5,224 nucleotides of DNA from Lentisphaeria bacterium (GTDB taxonomy: Bacteria > Verrucomicrobiota > Lentisphaeria > Oligosphaerales > Oligosphaeraceae): positions 1-5,224 of the forward strand of contig JAEEXV010000131.1 of the NCBI GenBank assembly GCA_016287975.1. Reading direction: 5' to 3'. The notes beneath the pieces were generated by a model, which was given only the letters and a program-made list of their open reading frames with translations, did no database searches and had not been told where the DNA came from. Below are positions 1 through 5,224 of the stretch, piece by piece. The first letter of the stretch is position 1. Each line of letters opens with the position of its first letter. The translations under genes were made by a program, and so were the position numbers.

Positions 1-89
1 CTGCCAGCCTTTGAGGTCTGCGCAAACTCCACGAATTGCTGGAATTGCGCATTCGTGAAGAGATCTTGGTTGTTGATTCCGAGTGGCAT
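1..89 (-). CDS. 5' part of an unrecognised protein gene (runs off the left edge)
   Basis: The minus strand reads an uninterrupted frame from an ATG at 89-87 to the window edge, giving 29 residues that begin MPLGINNQDLFTNAQFQQF and continue with an acidic/polar, helix-prone stretch (VEFAQTSKAG). The start is well supported: AAGGA lies on the minus strand at 102-98, eight bases before the ATG, and a sigma70-like promoter lies about 100 bases upstream. The peptide has no signal sequence or membrane segment in the visible part. I do not recognise the family. The abundance of Gln, Asn and Phe suggests a soluble or particle-associated protein, but that is only an impression. The gene is transcribed away from everything else in the window, so it is not part of the same operon. 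Confidence 0.6.
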   Translation of the reverse strand, partial: MPLGINNQDLFTNAQFQQFVEFAQTSKAG

Positions 90-96
90 ATATGAA

Positions 97-102
97 ATCC
101 TT
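97..102 (-). promoter_or_regulatory. Shine-Dalgarno sequence of the left-edge gene
   Basis: On the minus strand AAGGAT lies seven to eight bases before the ATG at 89. It is one of only two convincing ribosome binding sites in the window, and it is the main reason to believe the short partial reading frame is a real gene. Confidence 0.55.
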
Positions 103-167
103 TTGCTTGGGGTTAATCTGGTGTTTAGATGATTACCCTAGCAACCGTGAAAATCAGGGGAAAAGAT

Positions 168-196
168 TTGCAACTTATTGGATTGTAGTCTATTAT
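168..196 (+). promoter_or_regulatory. Possible plus-strand promoter overlapping the minus-strand one
   Basis: TTGCAA (168-173) and TATTAT (191-196) are separated by exactly 17 bases on the plus strand. Its -10 box overlaps the minus-strand -10 box at 192-197, so the two could be competing divergent promoters. There is no convincing plus-strand gene before 607, so it would make either a long leader for the large gene or an unknown transcript. AT-rich DNA produces such matches by chance. Confidence 0.25.
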
Positions 197-220
197 ACAT
201 GTCTACATTGACGCGGTCAC
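192..220 (-). promoter_or_regulatory. Candidate sigma70-type promoter for the left-edge gene
   Basis: Read on the minus strand, GTGACC (220-215, four of six consensus bases) is followed after 17 bases by a perfect TATAAT (197-192). Transcription would start near 185 and give an untranslated leader of about 95 bases before the ATG at 89. The perfect -10 hexamer and ideal spacing in an AT-rich gap upstream of a gene with a good ribosome binding site make this plausible. It has not been tested experimentally. Confidence 0.4.
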
Positions 221-221
221 T

Positions 222-235
222 CCTTGCCGGCAAGG
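222..235. repeat. Perfect 14-bp palindrome, possible operator
   Basis: CCTTGCCGGCAAGG is a perfect inverted repeat with no spacer. It lies just upstream of the -35 box proposed for the left-edge gene and nine bases before a plus-strand TATAAT at 244-249. A dimeric repressor or activator site is the natural reading. It is too compact to form a stable hairpin, because there is no loop. Without other copies or an identified regulator, this remains an inference. Confidence 0.4.
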
Positions 236-345
236 CTGCTGCTTATAATTTAACACATGGCCTGAAATCTTCAAGTCTAATTTTATAGCTATGCGAATGG
301 TCCAAGGGGCGCGACCTCCATCAGAAGCAACGGCCATGAGCCTCG

Positions 346-537
346 TCAGAGCTTCGCGTCCGTTCTGAACTCCCTGTAGTCGCTGAAGACACCCTGCAGG
401 CCAAGTGCCTCAATGATGTCTCTCGCCTTTTTCGGGATGTCGTGCTTGATTTCCCTTCCGTCGTGACGCGGATATGTTTTCCCTTGATTGCGGCACCATG
501 TCCATGACTTGCGGGATTTTGCCATGCCATCTTGCAT
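346..537 (-). pseudogene. Small doubtful ORF, possible frameshifted HicA-like toxin relic
   Basis: A 63-residue minus-strand frame runs from the ATG at 537-535 to a TGA at 348-346. Its second half is protein-like and rich in charged residues (GREIKHDIPKKARDIIEALGL). In the adjacent frame the same DNA encodes KGKHIRVTTEGKSSTTS (about 485-435), which resembles the basic, beta-strand core of HicA-type mRNA interferases (a KGSH-hydrophobic-x-VT-x-x-GK pattern). The LGL end of the first frame resembles a HicA C-terminus. A HicA-like reading therefore needs a frameshift near 445-460, which suggests a decayed gene. No HicB antitoxin is visible next to it and no ribosome binding site precedes the start. 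It may also be a real but unknown small protein, or noise; the HicA link is weak pattern matching. Confidence 0.25.
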
Positions 538-606
538 CGGCGAAACGCAAGAATGCGGCCATATTAAGGCAATGTCCCACCGTTTGTCCCCACACGCTGC
601 ACTGCC

Positions 607-3600
607 ATGAAAAACACCCTCCTTGCCCTCCTAACAACCACCCTGCTCCTCTCCGCCGCCTCCTTCCGCTTCCAGGACGGCGGCTTCGCCGTCTCCCGCG
701 ACGGCAAGCCATTCCTCGTCGGCGACGACGGCGTGCCCAAAGGCAAACTCGAACTGGACGAGCGCACCGCCGCGGACGGCGCGCTCGTGCGCAACTGGTG
801 GGTGCGCGATCCAGTCCGCCCCTTCCGCCGCGAGGCCGTCATCGCCCAGGGCGGCAAGGTTCTCGAAGTCGGCTTCCAGACCTACGTCTCCGCCTACGAA
901 CTGCCGGCCGGCGCCCCGCTCAGCTACTTCGTCCGCTTCGACCTCTCGCGCTTCGCGGGCGGCACCTGGACGGCCGTGCCAGGTCCCGCGCGCAAGGTCC
1001 TCACGAACACCTCCGGCAAATTCTCCGCCAAGGGCAAAGGGCCCTCGGGGCAGCTCCGCGCCCTCTTCCTCGAATCCGCCGACGGCAAGGACCGCCTCGT
1101 TCTCGACTTCAACGTCCAAGGCCCAACGACGTATGCAGGCGCAGGCGGGGCGTTCGCGGGCTCCTGGCACGTCACCTGCTCCGACGGCATCCTCGAATGC
1201 GGCTTCGCCCCCAGGCTGCCCGACTACGGCCTCGTCCTCGGCTCCCGCCTGCTTGCCTACGAAGGCACCGAGGAGACCTGGCGCACCAACCACCCCATCC
1301 CCAGCTTCACCTACGTCTCCGCGATGGAGCCCGCCGCCCTCCTTGCCTTTGGCGACAACACCGTCGGCAAGAAGTACCGCCGCGCGGACGGCTGGCTGGG
1401 AAGCAAGCCCAAGACCGTCACCGCCGCCAAGTCAGGCGCCCTCTACAGCGCCGCGAAAGGCGCGGGGAAGGCCGCCTGCCGCGTGAAGGGGCTCACCCCA
1501 GGCATCTATCTCGTCACCGCGCGCTTCACCGCCTACGGCAAGCCCGTCGGCCCCGCCAGCGCCGCCATCGCGGGCGCGCCGCTGCTGGAAAAGGCCACCA
1601 TCCCCGCCGACACCGTCGCGGTCGCCAGCCGCATCGTCCATCTGGACGCAGAGGCCGACCTCGCCCTGGACGGCGACTGGCAAATATCCACCCTCGCGGT
1701 GCAGCTTCTCCTCACCGACACCGAGGACTACCGTTTCCGCCGCGGCTTCTGGAAGGCCGTCGGCCTCTGGGAGCCCTCGCCTTTCTTCCCCAGCGAACAC
1801 CTTGCGGCGCCGCCCGACTACCGCACCCAAGTCGCCCTCATCCCGCTCGCGCCGCACGACTGGAAGATGCCGTCAGGCTACCGCCCGCAGTGGAAGCGCG
1901 AGACGCTCCTCCCGCCCGACTCCGACCGCAACGCCTGGCGCTACCACACCGCCCTCGGCACCCTCGGCCCCGGCAACGGCGGCTCCTTCCTCGAATTCAA
2001 CACCCCCGACAAGATCCGCCGACGCCTGGACGAACTCGCCCAGACCCAGACCCGCGCCCTCCTCATCAACGGGCTCCTCTCCCGCCACACCTTCCCGACC
2101 CTCGCCCCCTATGTCGAAAAGACCTTCCAGACCCTCGTCCCCGAAGCCCACAAGCGCGGCTTCAAGATCATCGACCACCAGGACTTCCCGCTGCTCTGGC
2201 ACGCGGGCGACGGCGTCCGTGTCGCCGCCCCCCATCCAGGCGTCATCCAGCAGTCGGTCGACTACGCGACTGGCGCCTGGGCCTACTGCCTCAACAACCG
2301 CGCCTACCGCGAGGCATACTTCGCCGAGATCCTGCGCCAGGCACAGGAGCGCGACATCGACGGCATCATGATCGACGAGGTCTACTTCATGAGCGCCGCC
2401 TTCTGCGGCTGCGCCGACTGCCGCGCCAGGTTCACCGCCGACACCGGCCTCGTCCTGCCGATGGACGAGACCTCGCCCGACCTCCTCGACGGGAAGTCCG
2501 CCCTCTGGAACGCCTTCCGCCTCTGGCGCATCAAGACCGTCGGCGACTGGTTCGTCGAGCTGCGCCGCGTGATCCAGGCCGTCAAGCCTGACTTCACGCT
2601 GATGTGCTACACCACCCACTACGGCTGGTCCACCACCTACGCCTCCATGGGCAAGGGCGCGGCGCTGCCCGAAGCCGCGCGCGCCATCGACTACCTCGGC
2701 ACCGAGATCATGAGCCGCAACGTCATCAACTCCTTCCGCGCCATCTATGCCTTCCGCAAGATGTTCAGTTCCCTCGCCAACCGCGCCAAGACCCCCCTCT
2801 TCGGGCTGGTCTATCCGCAGGGCAACTACGATGTCGCGGAGTTCGGCTGGGCCCTCAACAACCTCGCCAACCAGACCACCTGGGCCACCACCACCCCGCC
2901 GCCCGCGGGCAGCACGCACGACTTCGCCTTCTTCCGCCTCCCCTACGACCGCAGGTTCTGCCGCCCCACCGCCCGCGTCGCCATCCTCTACTCCCTCCAG
3001 AGCAACTACCTGCCCCGGAACTTCGCCTACAATCCCGAACCCCTCGGATACGGCGAACTCCTCGGCGACCTCGGCATCCAGTATGAATACATCCTGGAGG
3101 AGTCCCTCGCCGACCTCGGTCAGTACGACGCCCTCCTCGTCCTCAACGCCTGCAACCTCTCCGACGACAACGTGAAGCGCATCCGCGCCTTCGCCGAGCG
3201 CGGCGGCGCCGTCCTCCTCACTGGGCACGCCGCCACCAACGACGAACTCGGCCAGGAGCGCAAGGCGTGGCCCTTCGCCGACCTCTTCAACGCCACCGTC
3301 CTCCTCCCCTACGCCGCCTCCAAGCCCTCCAATTTCCACGGCGAACTCGGCGACTACGCCAAGATCCTCCCCGCCCCGCGCTTCCGCGTCCTCAAGGGCG
3401 GTCTCAAGGCCAAGGCCCGCTGGCAATGGGCTGGACGGAATGGCAAGGACAGCCCCGCCCTCATCGAGGCCCCCTGCGGCAAGGGGCGCGTCCTCTACCT
3501 CGGCCCGCAGCTCGGCGCCGCCCTCCTGCAAACCGAGCAGGGCCCCAGCGGCAAATACGCCTGGAAGCCCGATCCGCAGCTCCTCGCCATCGCCCACCAG

Positions 3601-3978
3601 TTCCTCCAGCGCGAGTTCGGGGCGCTCTCCACCGTGAAATACCACGACGCCCCCAAGGGCCTCCTCGCCTCCCTCTACCGTGAAGAGCGTCCAGGCCAGA
3701 AGCCCCGCCTCGTGCTGCATCTCCTCAACGCCACTGGCATCCAGCTGAAATACGGCGACGCCCTCACCGCCTCCGCCCCCAAGGGCACCTGGTCCCCCAT
3801 CGCCAAGCCCATCGTCCTCGACCTGGACCTGGCGGGCGACTTCGCCAAGGCCACCGTCCACGCACCCGAACTGCCCGCGCCGCAGCCAGCCGCCCTCGTG
3901 CGCCGCCCCGAAGGCGGCTACCGCCTGACCATCGCCCCCGGCCAGCTCCCGCGTTACGCCGCCGTCGTCGTCGAGTGA
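607..3978 (+). CDS. Secreted multidomain glycoside-hydrolase-like protein (TIM barrel plus GATase-like domain)
   Basis: This 1123-residue protein begins with a typical signal peptide (MKNT, then a Leu/Thr-rich core, ending LLLSAAS around residue 19), so it should act outside the cytoplasm. Residues about 20-240 and 250-370 are beta-rich; the second part has a carbohydrate-module-like strand, GIYLVTARF, at 299-307. Residues about 445-780 look like a TIM barrel of the hypothetical-glycosidase (GHL6-like)/GH42-related kind: strand KIIDHQDF (520-527), CLNN (561-564), DIDGIMIDEVYF (583-594), then CGCADC (600-605). D590, E591 and E700 (LGTEIMS) are candidate active-site acids. Residues about 789-940 (ARVAILYS; later ERGGAVLLTG at 864-873) match the GATase-like beta-galactosidase trimerisation fold. 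From about 1010 to the end is a beta domain of the type that closes such enzymes. The likely role is hydrolysis of an extracellular glycan; the substrate is unknown. The start is chosen because the signal peptide begins there, although no Shine-Dalgarno is seen. A strong stem-loop follows the stop. Confidence 0.8.
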   Translation: MKNTLLALLTTTLLLSAASFRFQDGGFAVSRDGKPFLVGDDGVPKGKLELDERTAADGALVRNWWVRDPVRPFRREAVIAQGGKVLEVGFQTYVSAYELPAGAPLSYFVRFDLSRFAGGTWTAVPGPARKVLTNTSGKFSAKGKGPSGQLRALFLESADGKDRLVLDFNVQGPTTYAGAGGAFAGSWHVTCSDGILECGFAPRLPDYGLVLGSRLLAYEGTEETWRTNHPIPSFTYVSAMEPAALLAFGDNTVGKKYRRADGWLGSKPKTVTAAKSGALYSAAKGAGKAACRVKGLTPGIYLVTARFTAYGKPVGPASAAIAGAPLLEKATIPADTVAVASRIVHLDAEADLALDGDWQISTLAVQLLLTDTEDYRFRRGFWKAVGLWEPSPFFPSEHLAAPPDYRTQVALIPLAPHDWKMPSGYRPQWKRETLLPPDSDRNAWRYHTALGTLGPGNGGSFLEFNTPDKIRRRLDELAQTQTRALLINGLLSRHTFPTLAPYVEKTFQTLVPEAHKRGFKIIDHQDFPLLWHAGDGVRVAAPHPGVIQQSVDYATGAWAYCLNNRAYREAYFAEILRQAQERDIDGIMIDEVYFMSAAFCGCADCRARFTADTGLVLPMDETSPDLLDGKSALWNAFRLWRIKTVGDWFVELRRVIQAVKPDFTLMCYTTHYGWSTTYASMGKGAALPEAARAIDYLGTEIMSRNVINSFRAIYAFRKMFSSLANRAKTPLFGLVYPQGNYDVAEFGWALNNLANQTTWATTTPPPAGSTHDFAFFRLPYDRRFCRPTARVAILYSLQSNYLPRNFAYNPEPLGYGELLGDLGIQYEYILEESLADLGQYDALLVLNACNLSDDNVKRIRAFAERGGAVLLTGHAATNDELGQERKAWPFADLFNATVLLPYAASKPSNFHGELGDYAKILPAPRFRVLKGGLKAKARWQWAGRNGKDSPALIEAPCGKGRVLYLGPQLGAALLQTEQGPSGKYAWKPDPQLLAIAHQFLQREFGALSTVKYHDAPKGLLASLYREERPGQKPRLVLHLLNATGIQLKYGDALTASAPKGTWSPIAKPIVLDLDLAGDFAKATVHAPELPAPQPAALVRRPEGGYRLTIAPGQLPRYAAVVVE

Positions 3979-3986
3979 TCGCCCCC

Positions 3987-4015
3987 TGCCTTCCCGAGAC
4001 CGCCTCGGGAAGGCA
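3987..4015 (+). terminator. Strong stem-loop after the secreted-enzyme gene
   Basis: A perfect 12-bp stem (TGCCTTCCCGAG at 3987-3998 with CTCGGGAAGGCA at 4004-4015) closes a five-base loop, nine bases after the stop codon. Position and stability fit a transcription terminator or an RNA 3'-end stabiliser. The expected run of T is absent (ATTCAAGTT follows), so it may be an atypical intrinsic terminator or mainly protect the mRNA end. It separates the enzyme gene from the NusG-like gene. Confidence 0.65.
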
Positions 4016-4060
4016 ATTCAAGTTGTCCCCCAGTTCGTACAATTTCTATCCATCTCCTAC

Positions 4061-4088
4061 TTGCAAACTTCGTATTCTCCCTTACATT
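4061..4088 (+). promoter_or_regulatory. Candidate promoter for the NusG-like/export operon
   Basis: TTGCAA (4061-4066) and TACATT (4083-4088) are 16 bases apart, each matching four of six sigma70 consensus bases. Transcription would begin near 4095 and leave a leader of about 65 bases. A competing -10 candidate is TACAAT at 4038-4043 (five of six), but it lacks a good -35. The sequence does not settle which is used. Confidence 0.3.
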
Positions 4089-4115
4089 AAGTTGATTCCC
4101 ACCGGTGCATGAATC

Positions 4116-4160
4116 TCCCTGGTTTTTTACCAAGGGGCAGCGACAGCTTTTGTCTTTTTT
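4116..4160 (+). promoter_or_regulatory. Structured leader directly before the NusG-like gene
   Basis: Two small hairpins follow each other. The first pairs CCCTGGT (4117-4123) with ACCAAGGG (4129-4136) around a T-rich loop, with one bulged A. The second pairs GACA (4142-4145) with TGTC (4151-4154), then runs straight into six T residues (4155-4160) that abut the ATG at 4161. No Shine-Dalgarno lies at normal distance; AAGGGG at 4132-4137 is 23 bases away and inside a stem. This resembles a weak terminator or pause signal placed on the start codon, which could let the NusG-like protein or RNA structure control its own operon. RfaH/LoaP-type factors are known to act at leader DNA or RNA signals; the link here is inferred. 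Confidence 0.35.
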
Positions 4161-4742
4161 ATGGCGACTCCTCTCGTAATTCCGGATTTTGACGAAGCGA
4201 TCCTGAATCCGCAAGGGGAAGAAATCGTCCGTCCAGTCTATACCCTGCCGCTCCACGAGTTCCGTCTCCGCGACTACTGCAATGCAAACGGGATCGTCTG
4301 CTATCTCCCGTTGCGGAAGACCACTCGGGTTCTCAAGCGCGCCTATTGCAGCACGCAATACCGCTATCTGAAGGAAGTGCTGCGGCCGATGTTTCCGTCG
4401 TATCTCTTCGTCAAACTCTCGCCCGACCAGCGCACGGGGGTCTTCGCCTCCAATTCCGTCCGTCGCATCCTGCCCGTCGAAACTCCCGTCCGCTTTCTGG
4501 AGGAACTCCGCGTCGTGCGGCAGATCGAGCAGATCGCCCTGACGGAGCCCCTGGAGTTCAACGCGGGCATCAAGGAAGGCGACCATTTCCTCATTGAATC
4601 CGGCCCCTGGCAGGGCATCACCGGATGGCTCAGGAAAAAGAGCCAGCGCGCCCTCTGGACAGTCGAGATCGAATGCGTGAACACCCTCGTCCAGGCCACC
4701 ATCGACCCCACCCTCTACAAGATGAGCAGAGTGGAGGAATAA
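4161..4742 (+). CDS. Specialised NusG-family antitermination factor (RfaH/UpxY/LoaP-like)
   Basis: This 193-residue protein has the two-domain layout of specialised NusG paralogues. The NGN domain spans about 24-125: strand VYTLPLHEFRLRDY (26-39), the flP-type strand GIVCYLP (44-50), the hallmark RPMFPSYLFVKL (75-86) and the downstream VRRIL (100-104). The KOW domain covers about 135-190, beginning IKEGDHFLIESGPWQGITGWL (137-157, first strands of the barrel). Proteins of this family bind RNA polymerase and suppress pausing and termination in long operons for capsule, O-antigen, exopolysaccharide or secondary metabolites. It is not the housekeeping NusG, because it is followed after six bases by a polysaccharide-export permease rather than ribosomal genes. 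The ATG at 4161 is the only usual start in frame after a stop at 4110-4112, yet it lacks a Shine-Dalgarno. The structured leader is therefore a candidate control point. The family assignment is firm; the target operon is inferred. Confidence 0.88.
   Translation: MATPLVIPDFDEAILNPQGEEIVRPVYTLPLHEFRLRDYCNANGIVCYLPLRKTTRVLKRAYCSTQYRYLKEVLRPMFPSYLFVKLSPDQRTGVFASNSVRRILPVETPVRFLEELRVVRQIEQIALTEPLEFNAGIKEGDHFLIESGPWQGITGWLRKKSQRALWTVEIECVNTLVQATIDPTLYKMSRVEE
4733..4737 (+). promoter_or_regulatory. Shine-Dalgarno GGAGG inside the end of the NusG-like gene
   Basis: GGAGG lies eleven bases before the permease ATG at 4749 and within the last codons of the upstream gene. This fits translation coupled to the upstream gene and supports a common operon. 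Confidence 0.5.
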
Positions 4743-4748
4743 TCTCCA

Positions 4749-5000
4749 ATGCCATCGGATTTTGACACCGTCATCACCAGCCGACACGGCTGGTTCGACC
4801 TCAACCTGCGCGAACTCTGGCGCTACCGCGACCTCACTTTGATGTTCGTGAAGCGCAACTTCATCGCGCAGTACAAGCAGACCGTGCTCGGTCCCGCATG
4901 GGCAATCATCCAGCCGCTCCTGACCACGGTCGTCTTCACCGTCGTCTTCGGCGGCCTCCTCTTCAACCGCGTCGAAAAGATCTTCATGGACACCGTGTGA
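4749..5000 (+). pseudogene. Truncated ABC-2 type polysaccharide exporter permease (Wzm/TagG-like), N-terminal part only
   Basis: The 83 residues match the N-terminus of ABC-2 permeases that export capsule, O-antigen or teichoic-acid chains with an ATPase partner (Wzt/TagH). The amphipathic lead-in LNLRELWRYRDLTLMFVKRNF (about 18-38) is followed by the conserved YKQTVLGPAWAIIQPLL (42-58) and the first membrane segment ending VVFGGL (about 66-71). Family members usually have about 260-290 residues and six membrane segments; this one has one. After FGGL the sequence changes to an unrelated hydrophilic tail (FNRVEKIFMDTV) and a TGA. Neither other frame continues the expected permease sequence beyond this point, so it is not a simple frameshift. 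Most likely the 3' part was replaced or displaced by the following gene. A functional short protein is less likely. It was probably the first export gene of the operon headed by the NusG-like factor. Confidence 0.8.
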
Positions 5001-5023
5001 GAAAACGCACGCACGAATCCCCC

Positions 5024-5224
5024 ATGACCAATGGCAAGAAGAAAATCCCGCTAGGCATCGACCAGTTCGACGAACTGGTTCGGGGCGGCTACTACTATGT
5101 CGACAAGACGCCGCTGGTCAAGCATCTTCTGGACAGCGGCAGCAAGGTCACGCTCTATGCTCGCCCGCGCCGCTTCGGCAAGTCGCTGAACCTCTCGATG
5201 CTCGACTGCTTCTTCAACATCGAC
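5024..5224 (+). CDS. 5' part of an AAA-ATPase-like / DUF1703 protein (runs off the right edge)
   Basis: The 67 visible residues carry the start of the AAA-ATPase-like family (Pfam AAA-ATPase_like, usually followed by the DUF1703 PD-(D/E)XK-nuclease-like domain). Visible hallmarks are IPLGIDQFDEL (8-18), YYYVDKTPLVKHLL (23-36) and the nucleotide-binding loop ARPRRFGKSLNLSML (46-60), with K53 and S54 in the Walker A positions. Such proteins are typically about 500-600 residues and often occur in many copies per genome; their function is poorly defined. Only the first eighth is in the window, so the nuclease-like C-terminus is expected, not seen. The ATG at 5024 is chosen because the family begins a few residues before IPLGID. 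There is no Shine-Dalgarno. A GTG at 4997 in the same frame overlaps the permease TGA and would add nine residues. Confidence 0.9.
   Translation, partial: MTNGKKKIPLGIDQFDELVRGGYYYVDKTPLVKHLLDSGSKVTLYARPRRFGKSLNLSMLDCFFNID

Larger units (their letters stand above)
90..345. other. AT-rich intergenic region without a gene
   Basis: No reading frame of credible length or composition lies on either strand here. The plus-strand ATG codons at 256 and 290 lead to 2- and 25-codon frames. The stretch holds the promoter candidates, the 14-bp palindrome, and an isolated TATAAT at 244-249 with no good -35 partner. Its low GC content contrasts sharply with the coding DNA that follows. Confidence 0.5.

Noticed and set aside
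244..249. Plus-strand TATAAT as a promoter for the secreted-enzyme gene
   Set aside because: The nearest good -35 (TTGACG at 208-213) is 30 bases away, far beyond the usual 16-18, and the gene starts more than 350 bases downstream.
631..1293. 220-residue minus-strand open frame
   Set aside because: Antisense shadow of the signal-peptide-bearing gene. The real frame has recognisable domains and this one does not.
474..2591. 705-residue plus-strand open frame, mostly Arg and Pro
   Set aside because: It overlaps the secreted-enzyme gene in another frame. The Arg/Pro-rich composition is what a C-ending GC-rich gene yields out of frame, and no domain is visible.
1873..3861. 662-residue minus-strand open frame opposite the secreted-enzyme gene
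   Set aside because: Its composition is dominated by Gly, Glu, Val and Ala, typical of the antisense shadow of a GC-rich gene; there is no motif or start signal.
3954..4787. 277-residue minus-strand open frame across the NusG-like gene
   Set aside because: It lies opposite a gene with clear NGN and KOW domains and spans the terminator-like hairpin and leader; no recognisable protein features.
4749..5023. Simple frameshift as the cause of the short permease
   Set aside because: Reading the other two frames after 4960 gives no continuation of the expected ABC-2 permease sequence, so replacement or insertion fits better.
4997..5026. GTG at 4997 as start of the AAA-ATPase-like gene, overlapping the permease stop
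   Set aside because: It would add nine residues not typical of the family, and no ribosome binding site supports it. The ATG at 5024 places the conserved IPLGID motif at the usual distance from the start.

Overview
The window is a GC-rich bacterial stretch with four kinds of content: an AT-richer left flank (about 90-300), one very large secreted-enzyme gene, a short regulatory gap, and the start of what looks like a surface-polysaccharide operon that breaks into a different gene. Coding regions use C or G at most third positions, and several genes start without a visible Shine-Dalgarno sequence. A large secreted GH-like protein, a NusG/RfaH-type paralogue, a Wzm-type ABC-2 permease fragment and an AAA-ATPase-like/DUF1703 gene together would fit a PVC-group bacterium (Lentisphaerota, Kiritimatiellota or Verrucomicrobiota). 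That assignment is an inference from gene content, not something the sequence proves.

Layout. Positions 1-89 carry the first 29 codons of an unrecognised minus-strand gene with a good ribosome binding site and a plausible promoter near 192-220. Positions 90-345 are non-coding and AT-rich, with promoter-like hexamers on both strands and a perfect 14-bp palindrome at 222-235. Positions 346-537 on the minus strand hold a doubtful small ORF, possibly a frameshifted HicA-like relic. Positions 607-3978 encode a 1123-residue exported multidomain protein: signal peptide, beta-rich N-terminal half, glycosidase-like TIM barrel, a beta-galactosidase-trimerisation/GATase-like domain and a C-terminal beta domain. 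It is followed at once by a strong 12-bp stem-loop.

The gap at 3979-4160 contains that stem-loop, candidate promoters and a short leader with two small hairpins. The second hairpin ends in six T residues that directly touch the next start codon. Positions 4161-4742 encode a specialised NusG-family elongation/antitermination factor of the RfaH/UpxY/LoaP kind. Six bases later comes an ABC-2 polysaccharide-exporter permease (4749-5000). It is intact through the first membrane segment and then ends abruptly at 83 residues instead of the usual roughly 260-290. At 5024 an AAA-ATPase-like/DUF1703 gene starts and runs off the window.

How the genes may work together: a NusG paralogue directly in front of a polysaccharide-export permease is the classic arrangement in which the factor helps RNA polymerase read a long capsule, O-antigen or exopolysaccharide operon. 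Here the export gene is broken, and a member of a frequently multicopy family lies directly behind the break. The locus therefore looks like a polysaccharide operon disrupted by insertion or recombination. The large secreted glycosidase-like protein is upstream on the same strand but separated by a terminator-like hairpin, so it is probably an independent unit. I see no CRISPR array, tRNA, rRNA or complete insertion sequence.
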